A stretch of DNA of 64,000 nt from Vibrio artabrorum. Lineage in GTDB: Bacteria; Pseudomonadota; Gammaproteobacteria; Enterobacterales; Vibrionaceae. A model generated the notes under the pieces. That model saw nothing but the letters and a program-made list of their open reading frames with translations, did no database searches and had not been told where the DNA came from. Position 1 is the stretch's first letter, and each line of letters starts with the position of its first letter. The DNA is taken from NCBI RefSeq assembly GCF_024347295.1, contig NZ_AP025459.1, forward strand, positions 930,001 through 994,000, in the 5' to 3' direction. Made by a program: the position numbers and the translations under genes. Positions 1-11,900 of this stretch are shown here, in pieces.

Positions 1-1058
1 AGTTCGCCTTCATTTCGCTGAATTTTAGCGCTGATATGAACCATTAATTCCGACAGTACGTTGAGTAGTGAAAATTCGCTTGATTTACTTTCTGTGCCCT
101 GTGAAATCAGACGATTATAGTTTTCTGCTAACTCAGATAAAGTACTACATGCCGAGGTAATATCCTTCGCCATCAATACGCCGTTTTCATCGGTTTCTTG
201 AATCAGATATTGGACACCACCGTTGATGGTATTGGTGATTCCGCGAATCTCATAACCGATTAATGCATACAGTTGTTTGTAGAGATCGTTATTGCGTTTT
301 TGGTCTTCCAATTTACCGAAGATTAACTTCAAGTGAGAGTAGATCTGGCGTTGCTTTGGATTGATGCTCACTTCGTTAAGAAGCTCTTCAAGCCGTTGTA
401 AATCGAGTTGCTTCAGCTCTTGATACAGAGCATCGAATTCATCGTCGATTTCGCGTTCGTTAGAGCTGGATTTCTTCAGTTTCAACATAGCGACTGAGTT
501 GGATAAAATCGTAATCACAGCCAATATTACGACCACCATAAACAACCAGATAAAGAACTCGTTTTTCTCTGACATTAAGTCATTCGCATGGTTGCTAAAC
601 ATGGTGCGATAGTTGTCGTCCATCTGCAGATAGTTATTGGTCAATGAAAGGTACAAGCCTAATACGTCGTTACGTGTTTTTGGGCTATCGGAGAAACGAT
701 TTATCGCTAATTCCAGTTGTGTGTATTCAGTTGCCCCAACTAAGCTGAACTCGGTTTTGTTCAAAGAGGCTAAAGAGCGAAATTCATCAATTTCACGTTT
801 CAAGTTAACCAGGTTGAATTCGTTAGTACCGCAAGTGTTGGTACTTAAGCACTGTTGTAGAGTTTGAATATCTTGTTCGATGGTCTGATTAAGCTTTTGG
901 GCTTGTATGAGCAGTGGGGCGCTTTGCACTTGTGCAACGGAGTCTACTTTTGACCAAGAAAAGTATAAATAGAAAGCGAGCGCTGCCAATACCACGCTAA
1001 ATAGTATGCTTAAGCGTAGAGCGGGTACGGAAATATGGTACGAAGGTTTTCCGCTCAT
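1..1058 (-). CDS. Membrane histidine-kinase-like protein, phospho-acceptor His replaced by Tyr (partial)
   Basis: The frame is open from ATG 1058 to the window edge, so the C-terminal part is missing. Visible parts are a first membrane helix (about residues 13-33), a periplasmic helical sensor region (about 35-165), a second membrane helix (about 168-190), a coiled linker, and a segment like the dimerisation/H-box region of histidine kinases. At the H-box the sequence reads LIGYEIRGITNTINGG, where families usually have SHEIRTPLN; the phospho-accepting His is Tyr at about residue 269. The ATP-binding domain, if present, is outside the window. GAGAGG lies before the ATG, and only 3 nt separate it from the stop of the secretion adaptor gene, so the two are probably co-transcribed. 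The role is inferred: a sensor or scaffold for adhesin secretion or surface signalling. It may be a pseudokinase. Confidence 0.7.
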   Translation of the reverse strand, partial: MSGKPSYHISVPALRLSILFSVVLAALAFYLYFSWSKVDSVAQVQSAPLLIQAQKLNQTIEQDIQTLQQCLSTNTCGTNEFNLVNLKREIDEFRSLASLNKTEFSLVGATEYTQLELAINRFSDSPKTRNDVLGLYLSLTNNYLQMDDNYRTMFSNHANDLMSEKNEFFIWLFMVVVILAVITILSNSVAMLKLKKSSSNEREIDDEFDALYQELKQLDLQRLEELLNEVSINPKQRQIYSHLKLIFGKLEDQKRNNDLYKQLYALIGYEIRGITNTINGGVQYLIQETDENGVLMAKDITSACSTLSELAENYNRLISQGTESKSSEFSLLNVLSELMVHISAKIQRNEGE

Positions 1059-1061
1059 TGA

Positions 1062-2411
1062 TTACCTCTCATCGAAAGCATCTTCGATGGCTGACATCAC
1101 GGGTTTCGCCGCGTATTCGATCACGCGACGTGAGCCTGTTTTTACATCGGCGGTAAATTCCATGTAAGGTGATAATTTGTATTGAGTGCCTCCTCGCTCA
1201 AGAAAATTACGGTCAATTTTAATCTCAGCTAAATAGAATTCTGCATCTTCTTCTTCGTATGATGAACGGCTGATTGAGGCGATGGTTCCCTCAACAAATC
1301 CGTATTTTGCAAAGTTATAGGTATCCATTTTTACTTTTACTGCCTGACCAATTTCGACAAATCCCATGTCTTTACGTGGGATCTTCGCTTCACCGTGAAG
1401 AGAGTTATTGATCGGTGCGATATCGGCGATACTTTCACCTGGCGGAATCACAGCAGAACGGAAATTGAAATGCAGTTTGTCGACTACACCATCCACCGGA
1501 GAGTAGACGACCAGGCGATCAACTTTGTCGGAATGCTGTGGTTGTATGATTTGCTTTAGCTTGAGGTCTTTATTCGCTTGAATGATTTGTGCTTGGTACT
1601 CAGAGTTTCGATTCTCAACCAAGTCACGGTGTTGCTTTTCCAGTTTGTCGAGTTGAAAACGTTCATTCATCACAGACTCGTCAAGGTTCTCAATCTCACG
1701 AACCATATTCGACTCTTGTACTTTCATGTTAAGAACGTCGACATAAGACGCCATCTCTTCTTTATAGAGGGTGTTTTTGATGTTGAGCTGCTTACGTATC
1801 AGAGATAGCTGATTCTCTGAACTTTTGCGGCGCTTTAACATTGAACTGATTAACGAGTTTTTGTGTTTAATATCGTGAGTGATGAGCTCTTCATTTGAAC
1901 GGTTTTTAGAGAACTCTTGCCTCCACGTGTTCATGTTAACTTGGACTTGCTCAGGGTATTTTTCAATGAAAGCGTCGAAGTTCGGTTCTACCATATCGCG
2001 TAAGCTTTCATAACGAATCTTGTCTAGCTCTATTTGAACGATTTCTGTATTGACTGTATCGAGCTGGGTATTGCGGTCGAGTGATCGTATACGAGCAATA
2101 GGTTGGCCTTCATAGACAACGTCTCCTTTTCTGACCAATAGCTCTTCTAATATCCCGCCCTCTAGATGTTGAACCTTCTCAACATCCGATTCCAATAGCA
2201 GTTCGCCACGTACAGAAACAACAATGTCAATACGAGCTTGTGATGCCACAGCGATAGCAATCAAAGCGAGAAGAAAGATGATGAGTAATGTCTTTTGAAC
2301 GCTGGTCATAGCACTCGCCAATACGATATTGTCATCCGCAGTGACTTTAGAAGCCTCATGATTGGAAACCAGTGCTTTTCTGAGGTGATGTTCTATTTGG
2401 TTATTGCTCAT
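1062..2411 (-). CDS. HlyD/LapC-type membrane fusion protein of a type I secretion system
   Basis: The 449-residue protein has a short cytosolic N-terminus, one membrane helix at about residues 38-58, a biotinyl/lipoyl-like half-domain just after it (VRGELLLESDVEKVQHLEGG, about 69-88, then LLVRKGDVVYEGQ), a long periplasmic coiled-coil hairpin (about 120-300), and a C-terminal beta-barrel region. This is the standard plan of adaptors that bridge an inner-membrane ABC exporter to TolC. GAGG precedes the ATG. It is divergent from the giant adhesin gene, with a degenerate Hpt-like gene upstream and a kinase-like gene directly downstream. Export of the adhesin is the obvious inferred job. No ABC transporter or TolC gene is visible; these may lie beyond the left edge. 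Confidence 0.88.
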   Translation of the reverse strand: MSNNQIEHHLRKALVSNHEASKVTADDNIVLASAMTSVQKTLLIIFLLALIAIAVASQARIDIVVSVRGELLLESDVEKVQHLEGGILEELLVRKGDVVYEGQPIARIRSLDRNTQLDTVNTEIVQIELDKIRYESLRDMVEPNFDAFIEKYPEQVQVNMNTWRQEFSKNRSNEELITHDIKHKNSLISSMLKRRKSSENQLSLIRKQLNIKNTLYKEEMASYVDVLNMKVQESNMVREIENLDESVMNERFQLDKLEKQHRDLVENRNSEYQAQIIQANKDLKLKQIIQPQHSDKVDRLVVYSPVDGVVDKLHFNFRSAVIPPGESIADIAPINNSLHGEAKIPRKDMGFVEIGQAVKVKMDTYNFAKYGFVEGTIASISRSSYEEEDAEFYLAEIKIDRNFLERGGTQYKLSPYMEFTADVKTGSRRVIEYAAKPVMSAIEDAFDER

Positions 2412-2426
2412 GACGGACCTCGGTTA

Positions 2427-2777
2427 CTAGTCATCTCTTGCGTCCTGAATATTCAACAAGTGGTTGATTTGTTGATTAACGTTGTGCAATTCAGCTTTTA
2501 TATCCGCTATAAGCTCTTCCGGCGCAGGGAACTCGTGTCTACTCAAGTGTTCCAATTTGGCCATTTGGGGCGGAAGGTCTTGGTCGCAAAGCAACGTTAA
2601 GATGGTTTTCAACTTTTTTGAGTAACTGTTGAGTTCATCAAAACGATTACCTTTATGAAGCTCTTCTATATTTAGGGCTGCGTCAGAAAAGTCATTGTAA
2701 AAGTCGCCTAATAGCAATTGCAGCCCTTTGTGGTTGTTATCGAGTGAGCGCAACAAACTTGTCATGTCTATCATCAT
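2427..2777 (-). CDS. Degenerate Hpt-like four-helix protein (phospho-His position is Lys)
   Basis: This is a small, helical, 116-residue protein with no membrane segment. Its middle, LNSYSKKLKTILTLL, lines up without gaps with LHFTVHTLKGILASF of the canonical Hpt protein at 24299-24631. The phosphorylated His of that protein (about residue 53) corresponds to Lys54 here, and the following Gly is Thr. It therefore looks like an Hpt fold that has lost phosphotransfer. It is the first gene of a leftward unit (Hpt-like, HlyD adaptor, kinase-like), 15 nt before the adaptor start, and lies divergent from the adhesin. ATGs at 2777, 2774 and 2765 are all possible starts; 2777 is kept because GTGGA sits just before it. 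A binding or scaffold role is inferred. Fold assignment rests on this alignment and length only. Confidence 0.6.
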   Translation of the reverse strand: MMIDMTSLLRSLDNNHKGLQLLLGDFYNDFSDAALNIEELHKGNRFDELNSYSKKLKTILTLLCDQDLPPQMAKLEHLSRHEFPAPEELIADIKAELHNVNQQINHLLNIQDARDD

Positions 2778-2962
2778 TCCACTGCCTTAATTGCTTTAAT
2801 CACAATAACTAAGGATCTTTAAAGGCCGTTTTCAAATTTTTTTTGTTTATTTCTCTTTTAAAAGAAATTATGAAAAATGTTGTATAAAAATTTGGTTTTT
2901 CAAAATGGTGTCCTTTAATGCTTCTAAATACGATCAGTTAGCTAGTAGCAACGGAGGCTGTA
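2778..2962. promoter_or_regulatory. Divergent AT-rich promoter region between the secretion operon and the adhesin
   Basis: A 185-bp divergent intergenic region separates the leftward Hpt-like/adaptor/kinase unit from the adhesin gene. It is strikingly AT-rich around 2820-2935, with A/T runs such as a run of eight T near 2838-2845, unlike the flanking coding DNA. ACGGAGG at about 2950-2956 is a good ribosome binding site for the adhesin ATG at 2963. I do not see a confident -35/-10 pair. AT-richness of this kind is often silenced by H-NS-like proteins; that is inference. Confidence 0.45.
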
Positions 2963-5900
2963 ATGGCAGGCGAAAATAACCAAAACAACCAAAATGAAGA
3001 TCTAAATGACGCGGTAGAACAAACGGACACGAACGACGCGGGTACGCTCTCCCAGCAGCAGAATCAACAAAATCAACAAAATACAATTTCCACAACAATA
3101 GCGACAGGTGCTGAAAACACGGATGCAGCAGACGAAGTTAACCAAGCCTTAGACGACAATCCGAGTGGTGCAGGTAGTGCCGAGGATGAGTCGGCGTCTG
3201 GTGGTGCTGTGCAGGAGGAAACTCCGGAAAGTGGTAGCGATTCGGATGTTGCCCAATCAAACGTTGTTGATAGTACTGTTTCGGATGCGGGTGATGAGGG
3301 GACAGGTGGTAGTGATGGTGGCTCTGGTGCGGGAGCTCAAGCTGTTGGGGGTGATAACACAGAGGCTGCGACAGGTGGCGCAGACGCAGAAGGTAATGAA
3401 GAGCAAGGTCAAGCTGTGAGTACATCTGCAGCGCCGAGTGCGACTTCTTCTGAGTTGGGTGACCAACAAGTTGGTGATGAGCTCGATTCACAAACAGTAG
3501 AAGAGACATTTGCAGTTGATGTTCAAGCTTCTGACGAAGAGATCATCAGTGAAGTAGAAGATGACTTTGATTCTGAAACGGTAAGTGAAACGTTCAAAAT
3601 CCAAGTCGAAAGTGAAAACGATGCACCAGAAGCTGAACAAGATCTGGCTTACATCATGGATGAAGATGGTTCCATAACATTCACTCAAGAACAATTACTC
3701 GAATACGCAAGTGATGTAGATGGGGATGAACTTGTTGCTTCTAATGTTCAAGTCGGTGCTGATGCAACCGTTCAAGACAATGGTGATGGTACTTTCACCG
3801 TTGTTCCTTCAGCTGACTTTAATGGTGAACTTGACCTTACTTTCGACATCAGTGACGGCCAAGAAACGATTAGTAGCGCAATTGATTTAACGGTACGTCC
3901 GATTAATGACGCGCCTGTTCCTGAAGATAAAACGTTTGAAATTGAAGAAGATGGCACGCTTATCTTCACCGATGCAGATCTGTTAACCGGTGCTACAGAC
4001 ATTGAAGGCGATAACCTGACGGTTGAAGGTGTGACCTACGATGGTGGCGACGGTATTCTTACTGATAATGGTAATGGTACCTACACCTTCGCTCCGAATG
4101 AGAACTTCAATGGCGACGTAAACTTCAGTTTCGATGTATCAGATGGTACCGATACGGTATCAGCGAACATTGATGTGAGCGTTACGGCGGTTGATGATGC
4201 GCCAGTGTCAGGTGACCTAGCGTACTCAATCGATGAAGACGGTTCTATCCGTTTAAGCCAAGAGCAATTGCTATCACAAGCATCTGACGTAGAGGGCGAT
4301 GACCTTACTGCCAGCGGCCTCATGGTTGGTGGTGATGCAACCGTTACTCAAAACGATGACGGCAGCTTCACGATTACGCCAGATGAGAACTTCAATGGCG
4401 ACATCGATATCAGCTTCGATATCTCTGATGGTACCAATACGGTTCAAGCTTCAGCTGACCTAACCGTTAACCCAGTTAATGACCTGCCAGTACCTCAAGA
4501 TCAACAGTTCAGCGTTGAAGAAGACGGCACGCTCATATTCACCGATGCAGACCTGTTAACAGGTGCTACGGACATTGAAGGCGACAACCTAACGGTTGAA
4601 GGTGTGACCTACGATGGCGGCGACGGTATCCTTACTGACAACGGTAACGGTACGTACACCTTCGCACCAAACGAGAACTTCAATGGCGATGTAAACTTCG
4701 GTTTTGATGTATCAGATGGCACCGATACGGTCTCTGCGAACATCGATATGAATGTTACAGCGGTTGATGATGCGCCAGTGTCTGGCGACCTAGCGTACTC
4801 AATCGATGAAGACGGTTCGATTCGTCTAAGTCAAGAGCAGTTGCTTTCTCAAGCCTCTGATGTGGAGGGCGATGACCTTACGGCTAGCGGCCTCACGGTT
4901 GGTGGTGATGCAACGGTTGTAGCTAACGATGACGGCAGCTTCACCATCACGCCAGATGAGAACTTCAACGGTGACATCGATATCAGCTTTGATATCTCAG
5001 ATGGCACCAACACCGTTCAAGCATCAGCTGACCTAACCGTTAATCCAGTTAATGACCTGCCAGTCCCTCAAGATCAACAGTTCAGCGTTGAAGAAGACGG
5101 CACGCTCATCTTCAACGATGCAGACCTGTTAACAGGTGCTACGGACATTGAAGGCGACAACCTAACGGTTGAAGGTGTGACCTACGATGGCGGCGACGGT
5201 ATCCTTACTGACAACGGTAACGGTACGTACACCTTCGCACCAAACGAGAACTTCAATGGCGATGTAAACTTCGGTTTTGATGTATCAGATGGCACCGATA
5301 CGGTCTCTGCGAACATTGATGTGAGCGTTACGGCGGTTGATGATGCGCCAGTGTCAGGTGACCTAGCGTACTCAATCGATGAAGACGGTTCGATTCGTCT
5401 AAGTCAAGAGCAGTTGCTTTCTCAAGCCTCTGATGTGGAGGGCGATGACCTTACGGCTAGCGGCCTCACGGTTGGTGGTGATGCAACGGTTGTAGCTAAC
5501 GATGACGGCAGCTTCACCATCACGCCAGATGAGAACTTCAACGGTGACATCGATATCAGCTTTGATATCTCTGATGGCACCAACACCGTTCAAGCTTCAG
5601 CTGACCTAACCGTTAACCCAGTTAATGACCTGCCAGTACCTCAAGATCAACAGTTCAGTATTGCAGAAGACGGTACTTTACTGTTCACAGACGCCGATCT
5701 GCTTACAGGCGCGACAGACGTTGAAGGTGATAACCTGACGGTTGAAGGCATTACTTATGAAGGCACTGATGGCGTACTGACTGACTTGGGTGAGGGCTCA
5801 TACAGCTTTGCTCCAAACGAAAATTTTAATGGTGATGTGAGCTTTAGCTTCGATGTGTCAGACGGTACCGATACCGTGTCTGCAAACATTGATGTGAGCG

Positions 5901-8900
5901 TGACGCCTGAGAACGATCCGCCAATTGCGGGATCAACGTCCTACACGGTGAATGAAGATAATTCGATTACCATTTCTGATGCACAACTATTGGCAACATC
6001 TTCAGATATTGAAGGTGATGTATCGATAGACAGCGTGACTTACTCTGGTAGCGACGGTGTCCTCGAAATCAATGGTAACGGCACTTACACCTTCTCGCCA
6101 AACGAGAACTTCAGTGGTGAAATTGCACTGGATGTGGTTGTTGCTGATGAAGATGGTGCGACTGACGCGACGACCGCGGGTATCAATGTTCTTGAAGTGA
6201 ACGATCCGCCGGTTGCAGGCCCAACGTCTTACACTATTGATGAAGACTCAGTACTGACCTTCAGTGAGTCTCAAGTATTGCTTAATGCCTCAGATGTAGA
6301 AGGGGATGTTGAGCTTGTTGGTATTAGCTACGATGGCCCTGATGGTATCTTCTCAGTAAATGGTGATGGCACTTGTAGCTTCGCTCCGAATGAGAACTTT
6401 AATGGCCAAGTTCAGCTTGATGTCACCATTCGTGATGAAGACGGTGCAGAGGTTGAAACCGTCATCAATGTTGACGTATTGCCAATCAACGATCCGCCAG
6501 TTGCGGGTTCAACCTCGTACATGGTCAACGAAGACAACGCCATCACAATATCTGATGAGCAACTGCTAGCAAACTCTTCTGACGTTGAAGGTGCCGTGTC
6601 GGTTGATACTGTGACTTACAGTGGCACTGATGGTGTGTTCCAAGATAACGGCGATGGCAGCTATACCTTCCTTCCTAACGAAAACTTCAGCGGTGATATT
6701 AGCCTTGATGTGATTGTTGCCGATGAAGAGGGTTCGATTGATGAAACTACTGCAGGCATCACTGTACTAGAAGTGAATGATCCACCGGTTGCGGGTCCAA
6801 CGTCATACACCATTGACGAAGATTCGGTTCTGACGTTCAGTGAATCTCAGATTCTTGTGAATGCTTCGGATGTCGAAGGCGATGTAGAGCTCGTTGGCAT
6901 TAACTACGATGGCTCAGACGGTATCTTCGCTGTAAATGGTGATGGGACATATAGCTTTGCACCCAACGAAAACTTCAATGGTCAGGTGCAATTGGGTGTG
7001 ACCATTCAAGATGAAGATGGCGCAACAGTTGAAACCGTCATTAACGTTGATGTATTGCCAATCAATGATGCGCCAGTATCGGGCGATTTGGCTTACACCA
7101 TCAATGAAGATAGCTCCATCACGCTAAGCCAAGAGCAATTGCTAGCACGAGCCGGTGATATCGATAGCGACAACTTAGAAGCCATCAATCTATCTACTGA
7201 TGAAAATGCGACCATCCAACACAATGATGATGGCAGCTACACCATCACGCCTAACGCAGACTACAACGGTGACCTAGATCTGAACTTCGATATCATCGAT
7301 AACGATGGTGGTTCAGTTCAAGTTGGCCTAGATATTACCGTGAATCCGGTTAATGACTTGCCGCAAGCGCAAGATCAACAGTTCACGATTGAAGAAGACG
7401 GTACGTTACTCTTCACCGATGCTGACCTGCTTGCAGGAGCGTCGGATATTGATGGTGACGAGCTGTCGATTGAAAACGTGCTCTACACAGGTGCAGATGG
7501 TGTTCTTAGCGATAATGGCGATGGCACATACAGCTTCGCGCCAAACGAGAACTTCAATGGTGATGTTCAATTCTCGTTCGATGTCTCTGATGGTACTGAT
7601 TCAACATCCGCTGTTATTGATGTCAGCGTGACGCCAGAGAATGATCCACCGGTTGCAGGTTCAACGGCTTACACGGTTCAAGAAGATGGTCAAATAACCA
7701 TTAGTGCAGAACAGCTACTGGCGAATTCGTCAGATGTTGAAGGCGATGTTGCACTATCAAGTGTGAGTTATGGCGGTGATGATGGCTCATTCGTTGATAA
7801 TGGTAATGGCACATTTACCTTTACGCCAAATGAAAACTTCGACGGTGATATCTCACTCGACGTTGTTGTCGTTGACGAAGACGGTGCAACCGCAACCACA
7901 ACCGCTGGCATTGATGTTATCGCTGTGAATGATCGACCTGAAACGTCTGGCATTCAGGCAGAGGTAGACGAAGATAACGCCATCACGATTACTCAAGAGC
8001 AGTTGCTTGCAAACGCAACCGATATTGAAGGTGATGAGTTAACGGCATCTAACCTACAAACCAACGATCCAGATGCGACCATTGTTGCTAATGACGATGG
8101 TTCATTCACCATTACGCACACAGAAAACTTCAATGGCGAGTTGGACTTCACATACAACATCAGTGATGGTGAGAATGAAGTTCTGACGACACTCGACTTG
8201 ACGGTTAACCCTGTCAACGATGCGCCGGAAGCGGGCGATGAAATCTTCATCCAAGCGCAAGAAGACCAAACCGTTGGTGTGACACTTCGTGAAGAGCCAG
8301 CACTACGTTTAGATCAAGCGCCAGAAAACGGCATCATTGAAGCGAATGTCAATGACGAATGGGTGGTACTGGAAGTAGGACAAGAAGTTCCTGCCGACAC
8401 AGAAGTACGTTTTATTCCAAATGATGACGCATTGGCTAACGGAACACACACTACGCAAATCGGTACGTTTGACGACAACGCGAGTGTGGATGATTGGGGT
8501 ACAGAAGTCGACCCTTATACGCGTGAGTTCTCGGATGGTGACTTAACGGTCACCGTTCAAAGTAACGATGATCCTCTTGGTGCCTGGAATGGTAACACCC
8601 ATATTGGTCATGGTATTGGTGATACAGACCGCCAAGGTCTAAGTGGTGATGAGAAACTGACCGTTTCCGTTGAAGGTCAAGACATCAATGAAATCAGCTT
8701 CCACCTTGATGGTTTGGGTGGCTGGTTCATGGAAGAGTCTCGTCACTTTACTGAAGTGGAAATTCGCGCCTTCAACGATGATGGTGAGTTAATCGATTCG
8801 ATGACTTACCACAAAGAAGACCGTAACAATTACGAGACGGACTATACGCTTACAGTAAATGAGCCGGTGTCTTATTTTGAACTTGGTACCGTGCAAGGTA

Positions 8901-11900
8901 ATGGTACTTACGTCGTTCAAAACATGACAGTGTCACAAACTTGTCCTGATGAAGCGGTGTTTACATCGATTGGTGTGGATGGTTCCGAGATCACCGAAAC
9001 GGTTGAGTTGAACATCCATGCGGGTGACAACGAAATCGAGCTAACGGCTGAACTTCCGAATATTACTGTTGATACCGAAGGTTCTGCCCAGTTTGCTTCG
9101 GTTGTGATTACTGAAGAGCAATTATTGGCGCAAGCATCGGATATTGATGGTGATGACCTCGATATTCAAAATCTCGAGCTAGTGGGTGAAAACTCAGAGC
9201 ATGCAACACTCACCGATAATGGTGATGGTACTTGGACGGTAACACCGAATGAAAACTTCCATGGTGAAATCGAACTCGGTTACCAAGTTACCGATGGTGA
9301 GCTGACAGACAGCAACATCATCAACATCAACTTCGAATCGGTGAACGATGCGCCAATCGTTTCTGGGCCGATTGTTCTATCGACAGACGAAGATGAAGGC
9401 ATCACGTTCAGTGCGGATGACTTGTTAGCGAACACCACAGATGTGGAAGGCGATACGCTGTCTATTTCTGACATCACTTACGGTGGTGACAACGGTGAGC
9501 TGGTTGATAACGGTGACGGTACATTTACCTTCATGCCGAATGAAAACTTCAATGGTGAAATCGACATCGACTACAAGGTGTTTGATGGTACTGATGAAGT
9601 TGCAACGCATCTAGACCTAACGGTTGTCCCGGTCAATGATGTGCCGGTTCCGGGTGAACCACTACACACCCAAATGCTTGAAAACGGCTCGATGATCATC
9701 GAAGCGAAAGACTTATTGTCTGGTGCGACCGATGTTGATGGTGACATTCTTCATGTCGAAAACCTATTACTTGCAGACCAAACGCAAGGTACCTTAACGG
9801 ATAACGGTGATAATACCTTTACCTTCGAACCTGCAGAAGACTTCTATGGCGAAGTGAATCTGACTTTCGATATCAGTGACGGGCAAGCAAGCGCGCCAAG
9901 TACTGCAAGAGTCGACGTTGAAATTGTCAATGAAGGCCCAGAGGTGAGTGGTCCAATTGAAGCCGCTGTTGATGAAGATGGTTCAATCACTATCACTCAA
10001 GAGGATCTATTAGCGAATGCAACTGATGTTGATGGCGATAACCTTGAAGCGGTTAACTTTGCGACCAACGATCCAAATGCGGTTGTTGTAGAAAACCCAG
10101 ACGGTAGCTTCACGATTACACCAAGTGCAGATTTCTTTGGTGAAATTGAATTTACTTACGATGTCACTGACGCAATCGAAACTGTTGCCGCTGACCTCAA
10201 CCTAACCGTAAATCCAATCAATGATGCGCCAGACGTGCCTGACATGTCTTTCACTACGGAAGATGGTCAAGCGATTACGATTACCGAAGCTGAGTTACTG
10301 GCACACGCGACAGACGTTGAAGGTGATGAACTGTCAGTTGTCAATGTGACGAGCGCAAGCGACACGGTAGAAGTCACAGACAATGGCGACGGAACATACA
10401 CATTAACACCAGAGCAAGGCTTCTTTGGTAATGTTGACTTAGCGTTTGATGTGAGCGATGGCACGGATGTGGTTGCCGCAAACATCGACTTAAACGTTGA
10501 GTTCGTCAACGATGCACCAGAAGCGACGCCAATGGTGGCAGATGTCGACGAAGATGGTTCAATCCTCGTTACCCAAGAAATGCTGCTGGAGAACGCGAGC
10601 GACCAAGATGGTGATGAGCTGTTTGCTACATCGCTTGAAACCAATGATCCGAACGCCAGCATTGTCGACAACGGTGATGGCACGTATACAGTGACTCCTT
10701 CTGAAAACTTCAACGGTGATATTGCATTCACTTATGAGGTGAGTGACGGTGAGCTGAGCACGTATAATGACATGACGTTGACCGTTAATCCGGTGAATGA
10801 CATACCAATTGTTGCTCCAAGCCTGTACCACATTGAAGAGGATGGCAGCATCCTGTTCACTCAAGAAGATCTGTTGAGTGGTGCGATTGATATTGATGGC
10901 GACGACCTAAGCGTTACTAGCATCAATTATTCTGGCGATGAAGGCACAGTCACCGACAATGGTGACGGCACGTTCAGCTTCGTTCCGGAAGAGCATTTCA
11001 GTGGTGACCTACAGTTCAGCTTTACCGTGACAGACGGTACAGATGAAGTTGAGCAAGACCTCAATGTTCACATTGAAGCGGTCGCAGATGCTCCGGATCT
11101 TGTGATTACCGATGGTGATGGTGTTAACGTCGACGACCAGGCGATTTTGGTTGAGCCAGGCGGTATTGTTGAACTGAACATTGCGGCGGCACTTGTCGAC
11201 CAAGACTTGTCTGAAACACTCACTGTAACGGTAGATGGTGTGCCAGAAGGCTCGGTTATTCAATACGATAACGAAGGCGTTCTGAATGACCAAGAAAACG
11301 GTATCACCAGTTACAACGATACTGAAATCACAGTAACGTTTGAAGGCGAAACCGCAGGCTACCAAAACGCAGCCGGTTACTACAAAGTTGATGAAGATGG
11401 AAACATCACAGGTGTTGAAGTTGTTTACGAAAACGCATCACAAGTTGGGGGTGGCGGTGACCTTGTCCCTGGGCAAGATCAGTTCAGCTTCCAAGTTGAA
11501 GAAGGTGAAAGTTTCAATCTGTTCTTGATTCCAAACGGACATCAGCACAACGACTTTGATGCGATGCAAGACGGTCAGTACGAGTTCCGTGCTGAGGATG
11601 GTTCGCCTGCGAACATGGATACGGTTGATCCTCAACTTGTCTTTGTGGCTGCTGATGGGACCGAGACCGTAATTCAAGGCCAGAATGGTGACGCGATCTT
11701 CCATGGTGGTTCAAGCTCTCAGCTAAACCAAGATGGTATCGAACATACTCGTACTACGGTGAATGAAGACGGCGATCTGGTTTACGGATTTGAAGATTTG
11801 TATGGCGGCGGTGATGCTGACTATTCTGACTTCAACTTCACAATCGATGTCGGTGAAGTAAACAGCCAAATCTACAGCGGTGAAGTGACGGTTGGCCCTG

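Noticed and set aside
10267..10731. Long opposite-strand reading frames inside the adhesin gene
   Set aside because: They mirror the repeat codon pattern (Ser/Val/Pro-rich shadows of Asp/Gly/Asn codons), have no ribosome binding sites, and recur at the same phase in many repeats.
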